A stretch of DNA of 64,000 nt, from contig NZ_KB235896.1 of assembly GCF_000332135.1 (NCBI RefSeq), positions 1,747,403 to 1,811,402 of the forward strand, read 5' to 3'. The translations under genes were made by a program, and so were the position numbers. Shown in pieces: positions 25,811 through 34,121 of this stretch; position 1 is the first letter of the stretch, and each line of letters opens with the position of its first letter. Below the pieces are notes generated by a model. The model did not search any database. It was not told the origin of the DNA and saw only the letters and a program-made list of their open reading frames with translations. The DNA is from Anabaena sp. PCC 7108. Its GTDB lineage: Bacteria; Cyanobacteriota; Cyanobacteriia; Cyanobacteriales; Nostocaceae.

Positions 25811-26560
25811 ATGTTGTATTACTTACTTTTATTCATTGCCACACCTGTGCTAATTGGCTCCTCAGTCATGGTATCAATAGCAGCACCAGTCAAAATTGCC
25901 CAAGTCAACGCAGTCGGTAACATCAACCGCCCTACCCTGAAAATTGGTAGCCAAGGTGAACGTGTTTCCGAACTTCAAGCCGCCCTGAAACTACTGGGTT
26001 TTTATACAGGGGTAGTCGATGGTATTTATCAAGAAGGCACAGCTAGGGCTGTTTCTCAATTTAAACAAGCAGCTGGCTTAAATGCAGATGGTATTACCGA
26101 TGCTATGACTTGGCAAAAACTTTTCCCCAATGTCTCGCCGGTTGCTGCCACTATTTCTTCTTCTCCACCGCAACCCACCGCAGTAAATAGTTTAACCGTT
26201 CCTACCCAAACCACTGGAAGCCCCAGAATCAACAACACATCTCCACCAAGACCAACTGTCCGTAATCAGCCTAATCCAAATTTTCAGCCCACTCCGCGAA
26301 ATCAGCAAAATCCTAGTATTCAATACACCTCAGAAGGGTGGGCAATTTTGCGTTTAGGTAATCGTGGTTCAGAAGTGATAAAGTTACAAAAACTACTCCA
26401 AAATCTGGGCTTTTTGAAAGGTAGTATAGATGGAGACTTTGGTGCCACAACCGAAGCGGCTGTAAAAGCTGCTCAAATCCGGTATGGGTTACAACCGGAT
26501 GGAATAGTTGGTGGTGCTACTTGGGAGGCTTTTTTACGCCGATTACCCCAACAACGTTAG
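25811..26560 (+). CDS. Secreted protein with two peptidoglycan-binding domains
   Basis: 249 residues. N-terminal signal peptide or anchor (LLLFIATPVLIGSSVMVSIA, followed by APVKIAQ). Two PG_binding_1 domains: about residues 43-98 (LKIGSQGERVSELQAALKLL and GIYQEGTARAVSQFK) and about 176-247 (LRLGNRGSEVIKLQKLLQNL and GDFGATTEAAVKAAQ), joined by a Pro/Thr/Asn-rich linker. No catalytic domain is seen, so it probably targets or anchors to the cell wall. A holin-like gene follows after 27 bp. Confidence 0.85.
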   Translation: MLYYLLLFIATPVLIGSSVMVSIAAPVKIAQVNAVGNINRPTLKIGSQGERVSELQAALKLLGFYTGVVDGIYQEGTARAVSQFKQAAGLNADGITDAMTWQKLFPNVSPVAATISSSPPQPTAVNSLTVPTQTTGSPRINNTSPPRPTVRNQPNPNFQPTPRNQQNPSIQYTSEGWAILRLGNRGSEVIKLQKLLQNLGFLKGSIDGDFGATTEAAVKAAQIRYGLQPDGIVGGATWEAFLRRLPQQR

Positions 26561-26587
26561 ACTAATCCGCAAATATTATCAATTGAT

Positions 26588-26941
26588 ATGAAACACTTTT
26601 TATTAACTTGGCTTGGTACTGCGATCGCCTTATTAATTACAGCTAAAATTGTTCCTGGATTCATTATCAAAACTTTTGTAGCTGCCTTAGTTGCTGCTAT
26701 TGTCATTGGTTTGGTAAATGCCATTATTCGCCCAGTTTTAAGTTTGTTAGCATTTCCCATCACCTTAATTACCTTTGGATTATTTACATTTGTAATCAAT
26801 GCTTTAACTCTTTGGTTGGCAAGTTCTTTAACTCCAGGTTCTCATTTTATAATTCAGGGTTTTGTCCCAGCTTTTTTTGGTTCAATTGTGCTGGCAGTTG
26901 TTTCTAGCATCATTAACTATTTTCTGCGAGTCGTTGATTGA
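26588..26941 (+). CDS. Phage holin family IV-like small membrane protein
   Basis: 117 residues, four membrane helices, with the family features FLLTWLGTAIALLITAKIVP, NAIIRPVLSLLAFPITLITF and FVINALTLWLASSLTPG. Known: the family is widespread in bacteria (YvlD-like) and rarely a true phage holin. It probably forms an operon with the peptidoglycan-binding protein upstream. Confidence 0.85.
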   Translation: MKHFLLTWLGTAIALLITAKIVPGFIIKTFVAALVAAIVIGLVNAIIRPVLSLLAFPITLITFGLFTFVINALTLWLASSLTPGSHFIIQGFVPAFFGSIVLAVVSSIINYFLRVVD

Positions 26942-27048
26942 AGGAAGCAATTTTAAACGCAGAGGTTCGCTGAGGTAAACGCAAAGTGACGCAGAGTTTT
27001 TATTGAAGTTTTCGCTTTGAATTTTGTTATCCTCATAAAGTCGAGATA

Positions 27049-27516
27049 TTAACCGTTTTTAGTATAATAAATCCACGTTTCTAAATTACAGTTTGGGCAG
27101 GCAATAGCTATTGTCACTGTTCCCACTTCCCCTGGTAAGCGAAAAATTTGCTTAGGAATTAATAACCCCACACCTATAGAAGTAATTTCACCAGCAGCAA
27201 GAATAGCAGATGCTTCAGCGACACTCAGCGTTCCCATTCTTTCTTTAACAAATTTACTAGGGTTAGGAACACAAACACTAGCCAGCTTTTCTGCTGAGAA
27301 AGTTTTTAGAGGCAAATTATACACCCGACAAAAGTCTTTTAAACCAATTTCAGCAGCTTTAGATTCAATAGTAGCAATACCTGAAATCTCACATTGGCTA
27401 AGTTGATTTTCTCGAAAAATATTCTCAATTGCAGTGTTAATTAACAGCGATGAAATCCCTTTTTGACAACCAATACCTATCCATAAAACTTGTATCAATG
27501 ACAAATCTACTTGCAT
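27049..27516 (-). CDS. CbiG/CobE C-terminal domain protein of cobalamin synthesis
   Basis: 155 residues. Seen: WIGIGCQKGISSLLINTAIE at the N-terminus, then the IATIESKAAEIGLKDFC and FSAEKLASVCVPNPS motifs and SVAEASAILAAGE, characteristic of the C-terminal CbiG (CobE) domain. CbiG opens the delta-lactone of cobalt-precorrin-5A. The N-terminal CbiG domain is absent here, so it must be elsewhere or fused to another Cob enzyme. It stands alone in this window. Confidence 0.8.
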   Translation of the reverse strand: MQVDLSLIQVLWIGIGCQKGISSLLINTAIENIFRENQLSQCEISGIATIESKAAEIGLKDFCRVYNLPLKTFSAEKLASVCVPNPSKFVKERMGTLSVAEASAILAAGEITSIGVGLLIPKQIFRLPGEVGTVTIAIACPNCNLETWIYYTKNG

Positions 27517-27895
27517 AATTTACTTATTTAATCGTGTGATATTAAATTTAATCTTTTCTATATAATCTCGCAAAGACCTGATAAATAACCGTAAAATCAC
27601 ACCAAAGAATCATTGATTTTTCATAAATGTGAATTTTGATACATCAAAAATGATAAGTTTAATACTTTCGCTAAACATAAAAACCGATATATTCAGTACA
27701 TCTAGCACAGTAGGAAACATCGAGGGAGAAACAAAGCAAAGGTAAAAGGTAAATTAAGTCTTCATATTTACTTTTTTTCTACCCTTGTAGCGTAAGCATT
27801 TCATCTTGATGTTTCACTTTCTTCTTTCTCCGTCGTTACAAACTCTCAACAGTTACGGCGGAGTTTTGCTGTCTGAGTTTCACCTAGAAGTTTTA
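27517..27895. other. Spacer with hairpin
   Basis: AT-rich spacer between two leftward genes. Besides the hairpin at 27828-27867 nothing is recognised. Confidence 0.45.
27828..27867. terminator. Stem-loop, possible terminator
   Basis: CTCCGTCGTTAC and GTTACGGCGGAG pair over 11 of 12 positions around a 12-base loop, followed on the plus strand by TTTT. It lies just after the stop of the leftward ankyrin gene. Confidence 0.5.
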
Positions 27896-29179
27896 TTACT
27901 CTTGCGCCCCAGCTAGTCTTAAAATCCGCACAATTCCCTGATAGTTATTAAATTCGGCAATCATTAAAGCTGTATAACCACCTTTATTTCTTAAATTCAC
28001 ATCCGCCCCAGATGCAAGTAACATCTGCACAGCTTGACTATAACCTTCTGCGGCTGCCCACATTAAAGCTGTTGCCCCAGATGAATCTTGAAAATTCACA
28101 TCTGCCCCTGTTGCTAACAGCAGTTTGAAGACTTCTGGATGGTTGCTGGCTATGGCTTTGACTACAGCCGTTTTACCGTCATCTGCCACAGCATTGATAT
28201 TAGCACCATAGTCAAGTAGGGTTTTTACTGTTTCGGTGTGTCCTTGAGATACTGCTAATGTGAGGGCAACTTCACCAAAGTTTTTTTTATCCATATCAGC
28301 CCCAGAATGCAACAAAGCTGCAACTATTTCGCTGTGTCCCTGGAATGCGCCTACAAGTAGGGGTGTATCACCAAGATGATTTCTAATTTGGACATCTGCA
28401 CCTCGTTGGAGTAATATTTGCACTACATCAAGGTAGCCTTCGACAACAGCACAATGCAGGGCTGTTTCACCTTCTTTATCTTGGTGATTAATTTTTGCAC
28501 CTCCATCTAACAAAGCTGCAACAATATTACTGTTGCCTATGGCAGCAGCAGCTAACAGTGCAGTACCACCATCATGATTTTTTAAATTAGCATCAGCCCC
28601 GTTTAACAAGAGTGTTTGCACAATTTCTAAATATCCCAAATCTACCGCTGTCATTAAAGGTGTCTCACCTTCTGCATCTGGGATATTGACAACGGAGCTA
28701 TTTTGTGATATGGCTTTGACAACTTCTGTCCAGTTGTGCTTGATTGCTAGTTTTAAAGCAGTATCATTATCTTTATCGGTAATATTTGCCTTAGCACCCG
28801 CAGCCAATAAGATTTGCACCACATCGAGATGACCTTTGACTGCTGCTGCCATTAAAGCGGTGCTACCATCTTCATTAATAGCATTTACATCTGCACCTCT
28901 GGATATTAACAGCTTAACAATATCGAGTTGATTGCTACTAGCTGCCAACATTAACGCCGTCAACCCATAGGTTTTTCTGGGTAAGTTGAGATTAGCGCCA
29001 AAATCTAGAAGCGATCGCACTATTTCTGCATAACCTAAATTCGCCGCAAACATTAATGCAGTCGTACCATGGCGATCGCACACATCTACCTCAACACCAG
29101 TAGCCAGTAACTCATATAGACTCTTGATATCGCCACTTTTGGCAGCTTTTAGTAGGAGATTATCTTTGTTTTCAGTCAT
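27896..29179 (-). CDS. Ankyrin-repeat protein
   Basis: About 427 residues from the ATG at 29179 (MTENKDNLLLKAAKSGDIKS), the usual N-terminus of such proteins; an upstream start at 29257 would add an unusual tail. About 12-13 ankyrin repeats fill the whole protein, with the pattern GXTALMXAAXXGHXXIVXXLLXXGADVN. No signal peptide, membrane segment or other domain, so it is a soluble protein-binding scaffold. Partners are unknown. No nearby gene suggests a specific pathway. Confidence 0.9.
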   Translation of the reverse strand: MTENKDNLLLKAAKSGDIKSLYELLATGVEVDVCDRHGTTALMFAANLGYAEIVRSLLDFGANLNLPRKTYGLTALMLAASSNQLDIVKLLISRGADVNAINEDGSTALMAAAVKGHLDVVQILLAAGAKANITDKDNDTALKLAIKHNWTEVVKAISQNSSVVNIPDAEGETPLMTAVDLGYLEIVQTLLLNGADANLKNHDGGTALLAAAAIGNSNIVAALLDGGAKINHQDKEGETALHCAVVEGYLDVVQILLQRGADVQIRNHLGDTPLLVGAFQGHSEIVAALLHSGADMDKKNFGEVALTLAVSQGHTETVKTLLDYGANINAVADDGKTAVVKAIASNHPEVFKLLLATGADVNFQDSSGATALMWAAAEGYSQAVQMLLASGADVNLRNKGGYTALMIAEFNNYQGIVRILRLAGAQE

Positions 29180-29284
29180 AAAGGAAATTCCGATTAAACG
29201 TATATTATTTAATTTAGCGTCACTATTTAGTCTGAGATTGTTTAAGTACTTTGGCAAGAGGGAAATAGGAAGAGAAGATATTCC

Positions 29285-29379
29285 GGCGTTGCTGAATAAG
29301 GGGCTGACGCGGAGACGCGGGGACGGGGTGATTATATATTGATGCGGATTCTCAAATCATCCCGCAATTATGCAACACC
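29285..29379. mobile_element. MITE-like element, copy C, with 8-bp target duplication
   Basis: 95 bp from GGCGTTGCTGAATAAGGGG to CCCGCAATTATGCAACACC, flanked by perfect direct repeats GATATTCC (29277-29284 and 29380-29387). The interior is shorter than in copy B but shares the GACGCGG-rich centre and GATTCTCAAATCATCCC. No coding capacity. Confidence 0.85.
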
Positions 29380-29476
29380 GATATTCCATTTAATCCAGAA
29401 CTTATGCAAAATATCTCTCAAAGCCTCTTTTCTCTGTGAACTCTGTGCCTCTGTGGTTAGTTTTTCCATGAGGTGT

Positions 29477-29490
29477 GCGTAAGTCCTATG
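29477..29490. repeat. GTGCGTAAGTCCTA repeat end
   Basis: Matches the right terminus of the inverted-repeat element at 44494-44717 (TGCGTAAGTCCTA). A degenerate partner, GAACTTATGCA, lies at about 29398-29408. Between them is a CTCTGTGCCTCTGTGGTT piece that recurs inside the GH116 gene. Confidence 0.5.
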
Positions 29491-29567
29491 ATCAAAGTAC
29501 TGAGTTCTCAGCCTTAAACTAAGGTATGCTAAGTTTTATGAAGATTTAATAATTGGAAGCAAACACA

Positions 29568-30038
29568 ATGAGCCTCGAACTTTCTCCAGCAGTAAAATAT
29601 GGTTTGAATTTCTTTCACCCAGTGATCATGTGGATACTACTAGCACTTTCACTGTATGCTGCCTACTTGGGTCTGCAAGTACAGCGTACCAGAAATGCTA
29701 AGGGCGAAGAAAAGAAAGAACTCATTCAAGGCAAATATACAATTAAGCACTACCAAATCGGCTCTATTCTTTTAGCTTTGATGGTAGCAGGTTCAATTGG
29801 TGGCATGGCTGTCACCTACATCAATAACGGTAAATTGTTTTTTGGTCCACACCTATTAGCCGGTCTGAGTATGACAGGTTTGATAGCATTTTCTGCCTCC
29901 CTCTCCCCCTTTATGCAAAAAGGAGCAAATTGGGCGCGTGTAACTCATATTTTGCTTAATTTCGGTATTTTAGGGCTTTTTATTTGGCAGGCTATATCTG
30001 GCGTAGAAATCGTCCAAAAAATTCTCACTCAAGCATAG
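29568..30038 (+). CDS. DUF4079 membrane protein
   Basis: 156 residues from the ATG at 29568, which has GGAAG seven bases before it. Four membrane helices; each has or adjoins one histidine: FFHPVIMW, KHYQIGSILL, GPHLLAGL and RVTHILLNFG. That layout resembles four-helix membrane cytochromes of the b561 type, but haem binding is my inference. DUF4079 is common in cyanobacteria and chloroplast-bearing organisms, with no function known to me. Confidence 0.8.
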   Translation: MSLELSPAVKYGLNFFHPVIMWILLALSLYAAYLGLQVQRTRNAKGEEKKELIQGKYTIKHYQIGSILLALMVAGSIGGMAVTYINNGKLFFGPHLLAGLSMTGLIAFSASLSPFMQKGANWARVTHILLNFGILGLFIWQAISGVEIVQKILTQA

Positions 30039-30140
30039 TCAGGTGTCAGTGGTCAGTTGTATTGTGCTACTGACCATCGACAAATAAATCTAAATAGTTA
30101 GAGAAAATTAAATTAATTAATAGCGACAGAGAATTAGTCC

Positions 30141-30794
30141 TCACTTGTTATGAGACTTAACAGGAAAAGGAATACCCTGAGACTGATGAAAATCTTCCTG
30201 GACTTTGCGGGTTAAACGCCGGGAGACTTGGCGGACAATTTGATGAAGTAAGCGATCGCCTGTAGACTGAATTAAAGAATGGGGTAAGCGCTGAATAAAT
30301 CTGGGAAAATAAAGCTCAACCATCAAATCTAATTGCCATTCTACCTTTGTCATCTCAGCGGCACTTTCTACCAATTGCAGCGACGCATTATAGTCTACAT
30401 CATAGCCAGGAGCTTGGTAATCAGGGATAGGAATAGTCCGAATGCAGTAATTACCCTGTTCTGGATCTAACAATTCTAAACCAATTTTCGGCTCTACTTC
30501 ATAACCAAAAGAACCAAATCGACCAATTACTAACGCATAGCCATTGTCTCCCAAAGGTTGAACTTTCATCGGTTCAGCGCAGCGTGTGAACCATGAAGAG
30601 TGAGAATCAAGATACTCAGCAACCTTACTCACAGGAGCATACATTTCCATGCAGTCTTGATGATGGCTGTGGAATCTGCTTATATTTAAATTAACTTCTT
30701 TAAATGCAGTTTCATCAATTGTTACGCTTGATTCCACAGATAAAACTGATTCATTTATTTCCACAGATGGATAATCCCAGTTGTTTGCTACCAT
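30141..30794 (-). CDS. DUF1997 protein
   Basis: 217 residues. DUF1997 features: EMYAPVSKVAEYLDSHSSWF, RCAEPMKVQPLGDNGYALVI-like, and EVEPKIGLELL. No signal peptide or membrane helix. The family is conserved in cyanobacteria and plastids, without a clear role, and is reminiscent of START/coenzyme Q-binding folds. It stands alone, divergent from the SDR gene. Confidence 0.8.
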   Translation of the reverse strand: MVANNWDYPSVEINESVLSVESSVTIDETAFKEVNLNISRFHSHHQDCMEMYAPVSKVAEYLDSHSSWFTRCAEPMKVQPLGDNGYALVIGRFGSFGYEVEPKIGLELLDPEQGNYCIRTIPIPDYQAPGYDVDYNASLQLVESAAEMTKVEWQLDLMVELYFPRFIQRLPHSLIQSTGDRLLHQIVRQVSRRLTRKVQEDFHQSQGIPFPVKSHNK

Positions 30795-30973
30795 AAGTGT
30801 GTTTTTTGTATAGATAGAAGTTTGTCTATATTAATGATTCCCAGTTCGGGAGAGTTTTTTCACACAAAAATCTAAATTTCACGAAAACCTCAAGAATCTG
30901 TCATCAACTCCATATAATCACTACAATAAAGAACGGAACAAGCACATATTAGTTTCCCAAGATAGCGCTAATT

Positions 30974-31639
30974 ATGAAAGTATTTGTAGCAGGGGCAACA
31001 GGTGAAACAGGTCGTCGTATCGTCCAAGAACTAATTGCGAGAAATATTCCTGTCCGCGCCTTAGTGAGAGATCCAGAAAAAGCTAAGGCTATTCTATCTG
31101 CTGATGTCGAATTAGTTGTCGGCGATGTATTACAACCAGAAAGCCTTTCGGCTGGATTAGGTGATAGCACGGTAGTAATCTGCGCCACAGGTGCAAGTCC
31201 CAGTTTTGACCCTACAGCCCCCTATAAAGTAGATTTTGAAGGTACAAAAAATTTAGTCACTGCTGCTAAAGCCAAGCAGATTCAGCATTTTGTCTTGGTT
31301 TCTTCTTTGTGTGTTTCCCAGTTTTTTCATCCGTTGAATTTATTTTGGCTAATTTTAGTTTGGAAAAAGCAAGCTGAGGAATATATCCAAAAAAGCGGAC
31401 TCACCTATACAATTGTTCGACCTGGAGGATTGAAAAATGAAGATAACTCCGATGTCATAGTTATGCAGGGTGCTGATACATTATTCGATGGTAGCATCCC
31501 TCGACAAAAAGTGGCTCAGGTTTGTGTTGAGTCCTTATTTGAACCCGCTGCGCGTAATAAAATTGTGGAAATTGTGGCTAGACTGGGAGAGACTCAGAAA
31601 AGCTGGAGGGAATTATTTGAACAGGTTAGGTCTTTTTGA
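30974..31639 (+). CDS. NAD(P)-binding atypical short-chain dehydrogenase
   Basis: 221 residues. The Rossmann motif GATGETGRRIV (residues about 7-17) and LVRDPEKAKAIL are typical of NmrA/atypical SDR proteins; YIQKSGLTYTIVRPGGL is the conserved C-terminal segment. The canonical YxxxK catalytic pair is not obvious (the family often has none or an altered one). Known: plastid and cyanobacterial relatives act near photosynthetic membranes, e.g. Tic62-like. Substrate unknown. Confidence 0.85.
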   Translation: MKVFVAGATGETGRRIVQELIARNIPVRALVRDPEKAKAILSADVELVVGDVLQPESLSAGLGDSTVVICATGASPSFDPTAPYKVDFEGTKNLVTAAKAKQIQHFVLVSSLCVSQFFHPLNLFWLILVWKKQAEEYIQKSGLTYTIVRPGGLKNEDNSDVIVMQGADTLFDGSIPRQKVAQVCVESLFEPAARNKIVEIVARLGETQKSWRELFEQVRSF

Positions 31640-31642
31640 TTA

Positions 31643-31687
31643 AACGCAGAGGGACGCTGAGGTTAGCGCAGAGGTTCGCTGAGTTTT
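31643..31687. repeat. ACGCAGAG-type short dispersed repeat
   Basis: AACGCAGAGGGACGCTGAGG and CGCAGAGGTTCGCTGAG form a short tandem pair; a related copy lies at 26953-26997 (AACGCAGAGGTTCGCTGAGG). Such repeats are typical of Nostocales genomes. Confidence 0.6.
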
Positions 31688-31723
31688 TATCCAAAATCAA
31701 TGTTTGTTATGAGGAGTTAGGTT

Positions 31724-32449
31724 CTGAAAGGCTTTGAACTCAAAGGTGTAGAAAAACTGATTGGCCCTTTAGCGGCGCTGCTCGGTTTTGTGTATTTATT
31801 GCAGTGGTACATTGGGGGAGATTTACATTCGTCTTCTGAACCCCTGTTTAGCCAAAAGCAGCCTCCCTTGGTGATGAAAGATGGTGATCCTTATATTCGT
31901 GCTTTAATGCGAACTATATCCACAAGTGAGGCTAATAGCAACCGTCCCTATTCTCTCTTATACGGTGGTCAGCAAGTTAGTGATCTTAGCCGTCATCCAG
32001 AAATATGCGTCACCATTGTGGTAGGACCGAATACGGGTAATTGTTCCACTGCTGCGGGTAGATATCAAATCATTAATACTACTTGGTATCAAATTGCTCC
32101 TCGATATCATCCAAATCCGCCCATGCAGTTAATGTTTTGGACTAACTATAGCTTTGAACCGGAGTATCAAGATATAGTAGTTTATCGCTGGTTGAGTGAT
32201 TCACGAGTTTGGGGAACTGATATTTCTCAACTCCTACGTCAGCAAAAGTTAAATGAAGTTTTACGGCGACTTTCTCCTACTTGGACAAGTTTAGGGTATG
32301 GGATAGAAACTAATGATAACACGCGCTTTTTACCTCAAGTTTATCAGAAATTATTGGCAGAAGAATTAAAAACTGCGGCTCTTCCAGAAACCGAAAATGT
32401 CACACCTTCTCCAGTTCCCCTCAGTCCACCAAAAAAGCTCAAAAAATAA
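31724..32449 (+). CDS. Membrane-anchored lysozyme-like protein (lambda-endolysin type)
   Basis: About 242 residues. The GTG at 31790 falls inside the membrane helix; the frame is open back to 31721 and the best start is CTG at 31724, seven bases after GAGGAG (31711-31716). It gives MKGFELKGVEKLIGPLAALL as N-terminus with a complete anchor helix. The outside domain has IRALMRTISTSEANS with the candidate catalytic glutamate, LLYGGQQVSDLSRHP and CSTAAGRYQIINTTWY, matching lambda R-type lytic transglycosylases. Inferred: cuts glycan strands of peptidoglycan. No phage genes are near. Confidence 0.75.
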   Translation: MKGFELKGVEKLIGPLAALLGFVYLLQWYIGGDLHSSSEPLFSQKQPPLVMKDGDPYIRALMRTISTSEANSNRPYSLLYGGQQVSDLSRHPEICVTIVVGPNTGNCSTAAGRYQIINTTWYQIAPRYHPNPPMQLMFWTNYSFEPEYQDIVVYRWLSDSRVWGTDISQLLRQQKLNEVLRRLSPTWTSLGYGIETNDNTRFLPQVYQKLLAEELKTAALPETENVTPSPVPLSPPKKLKK

Positions 32450-32471
32450 ACCTAATTACAAGTTAGTCGAG

Positions 32472-33284
32472 TTATGAAATCAGAAAATATCTGATATTTT
32501 TGACGAAGTCTAATGTGTTTTCTAAATGAATATTATGTCCAGCTTGATTAATTATTTTTAACCGGGAAAATTCACATCTCTGGGACATAGCTGTATTAAT
32601 ATTTACAAATTTTTCATCATACTCTCCAACTAGCAAAAGCAAGGGAATTTTATTTTCTTTTAGTTTTTCCCAGAGAGAAGGCTGATATCCATTACCCATG
32701 AATTGCAGTGACTTTACCAGTTCTAGAGGATTATTTTCTAACCTACTTTCTAGCATTTGTGGATATTGGGGATGATTTTTGATATTACCAAAGATTGGTT
32801 GATTGTACCAATTATTGAGAAAGTTTTGAAAATCGGTTTTATCAATAATTCGGTTTAATTTACTGGCTATTTGGTAATCTTTTTTAATTCTGGTTAATCT
32901 TTCTAAATCGGTTGGTAAACCTGGGGAAGCTGATTCTAACACAACTTTGAGAAATCTTTCGGGAAAGTGTAGCGTTAAATATAAGGCTAATCTTCCTCCC
33001 ATTGAATATCCAATTAAGAAGCATTGGGATATTTTTAATTTATCTAATAAGTTGATTATCCCTTGGGCGACTTGTTGCATTTTATAATATTCATCTCCTC
33101 CCAAAATTTGAGTTTTACTATGTCCAGGTAAGTCGAGGTTCAGATAAGAAAAATCTTCACCTAGTAATTTTATAGCTTCATCAAATTCATTAATATTCCC
33201 CATGAAGCCATGTAAAAACAAAATTATTGGTTTGTTTGGGTGCTGATTTAAAGAATAGTGAAATTGATATTGATTCAGAGTCAT
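32472..33284 (-). CDS. menH: MenH, SHCHC synthase (alpha/beta hydrolase)
   Basis: 270 residues. Alpha/beta-hydrolase with LFLHGFMGNINEF, the nucleophile elbow GYSMGGRLALYL, the acid region LLLVGEYDEKF and the histidine in NQAGHNIHLE, all matching MenH. It makes 2-succinyl-6-hydroxy-2,4-cyclohexadiene-1-carboxylate by pyruvate elimination in phylloquinone synthesis for photosystem I. The catalytic triad Ser-Asp-His is complete. It is not next to other men genes here. Confidence 0.85.
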   Translation of the reverse strand: MTLNQYQFHYSLNQHPNKPIILFLHGFMGNINEFDEAIKLLGEDFSYLNLDLPGHSKTQILGGDEYYKMQQVAQGIINLLDKLKISQCFLIGYSMGGRLALYLTLHFPERFLKVVLESASPGLPTDLERLTRIKKDYQIASKLNRIIDKTDFQNFLNNWYNQPIFGNIKNHPQYPQMLESRLENNPLELVKSLQFMGNGYQPSLWEKLKENKIPLLLLVGEYDEKFVNINTAMSQRCEFSRLKIINQAGHNIHLENTLDFVKNIRYFLIS

Positions 33285-33463
33285 AGATACCCTGGAAAAT
33301 TCTAGTCTCTAAATTTTTTAACGTTATACCAGATTAATATGAAGCTACATAGAATAATTGAACGCCGATTCACGCAGATAAACGCGGATAAAGACAGATA
33401 AATCAATGGATTTCAGAATTATGTGCAACCTTACATAAAATTGGTGTTAGCCAGTAGGAAAAA

Positions 33464-33844
33464 TTAAGGTAAAAATCTATCTAAAGCGGCTTTTAATTGT
33501 TCAATTTCCGACTCTATATTACCTTCTTGGGCCGCTCTAGCAATACATTCGGTTAAATGTTCATCTAAGACAATACGTGCTACTTTATCTATTGCCCCTC
33601 TGACGGCAGCAATTTGTAATAATACATCAGGACAAGGACTATTTTGCTGCACCATTGTTTTAACACCGCGAATGTGTCCTTCTATACGTGAAAGTCGGTT
33701 AACAATTCGTCGTAATGACTCTTCACTATGGACGTGAGGATGAACGGAATCAGCCTGGATAGAAGTATGATCTATGTGTTCGTGGTTGTGATCTTGAGTG
33801 TGTGTATGTTCTGCTGGTTGAGTTAATCGGTTTGAAGCATTCAT
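33464..33844 (-). CDS. inrS: InrS-like nickel-sensing CsoR-family repressor
   Basis: 126 residues. A histidine-rich N-terminus (HTHTQDHNHEHIDHTS) precedes the CsoR/RcnR fold (RRIVNRLSRIEGHIRGVKTM). Candidate metal ligands Cys71, His96 and Cys100 have exactly the spacing of the InrS ligands Cys53, His78 and Cys82 in Synechocystis. Known: apo-InrS represses a nickel exporter; Ni(II) releases it. The exporter gene is not adjacent in this window, so the target is elsewhere. Copper sensing as CsoR is the main alternative. Confidence 0.85.
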   Translation of the reverse strand: MNASNRLTQPAEHTHTQDHNHEHIDHTSIQADSVHPHVHSEESLRRIVNRLSRIEGHIRGVKTMVQQNSPCPDVLLQIAAVRGAIDKVARIVLDEHLTECIARAAQEGNIESEIEQLKAALDRFLP

Positions 33845-34121
33845 GAGGATATCGAAATTCTGGTATTAGTTAAGATCCTAACCTAAAGTGATTTTGGATT
33901 GGTGGAAAAACCGCACCAGGTAAGGGCAAATTTCCATAATAGCCTGGTTACTCTATGATCTATTAACTTGATTACAGATAACTTGCTCTATATTCCTGAT
34001 CAGAGGGTGTAACAATGTAAAAACTGCAATGTGTGGGGATTTTTATCTAAGCTGTAAAAATAAGTGTATGTAGCTTTGTCACGAAACAGCAAAAATTAGG
34101 CTTCTAGATTAGGTTGTGATT

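Noticed and set aside
26588-32449. Prophage remnant suggested by a holin-like and a lambda-endolysin-like protein
   Set aside because: The two genes are 5 kb apart with housekeeping genes in between, no phage structural or integrase genes are seen, and both families are common on bacterial chromosomes.
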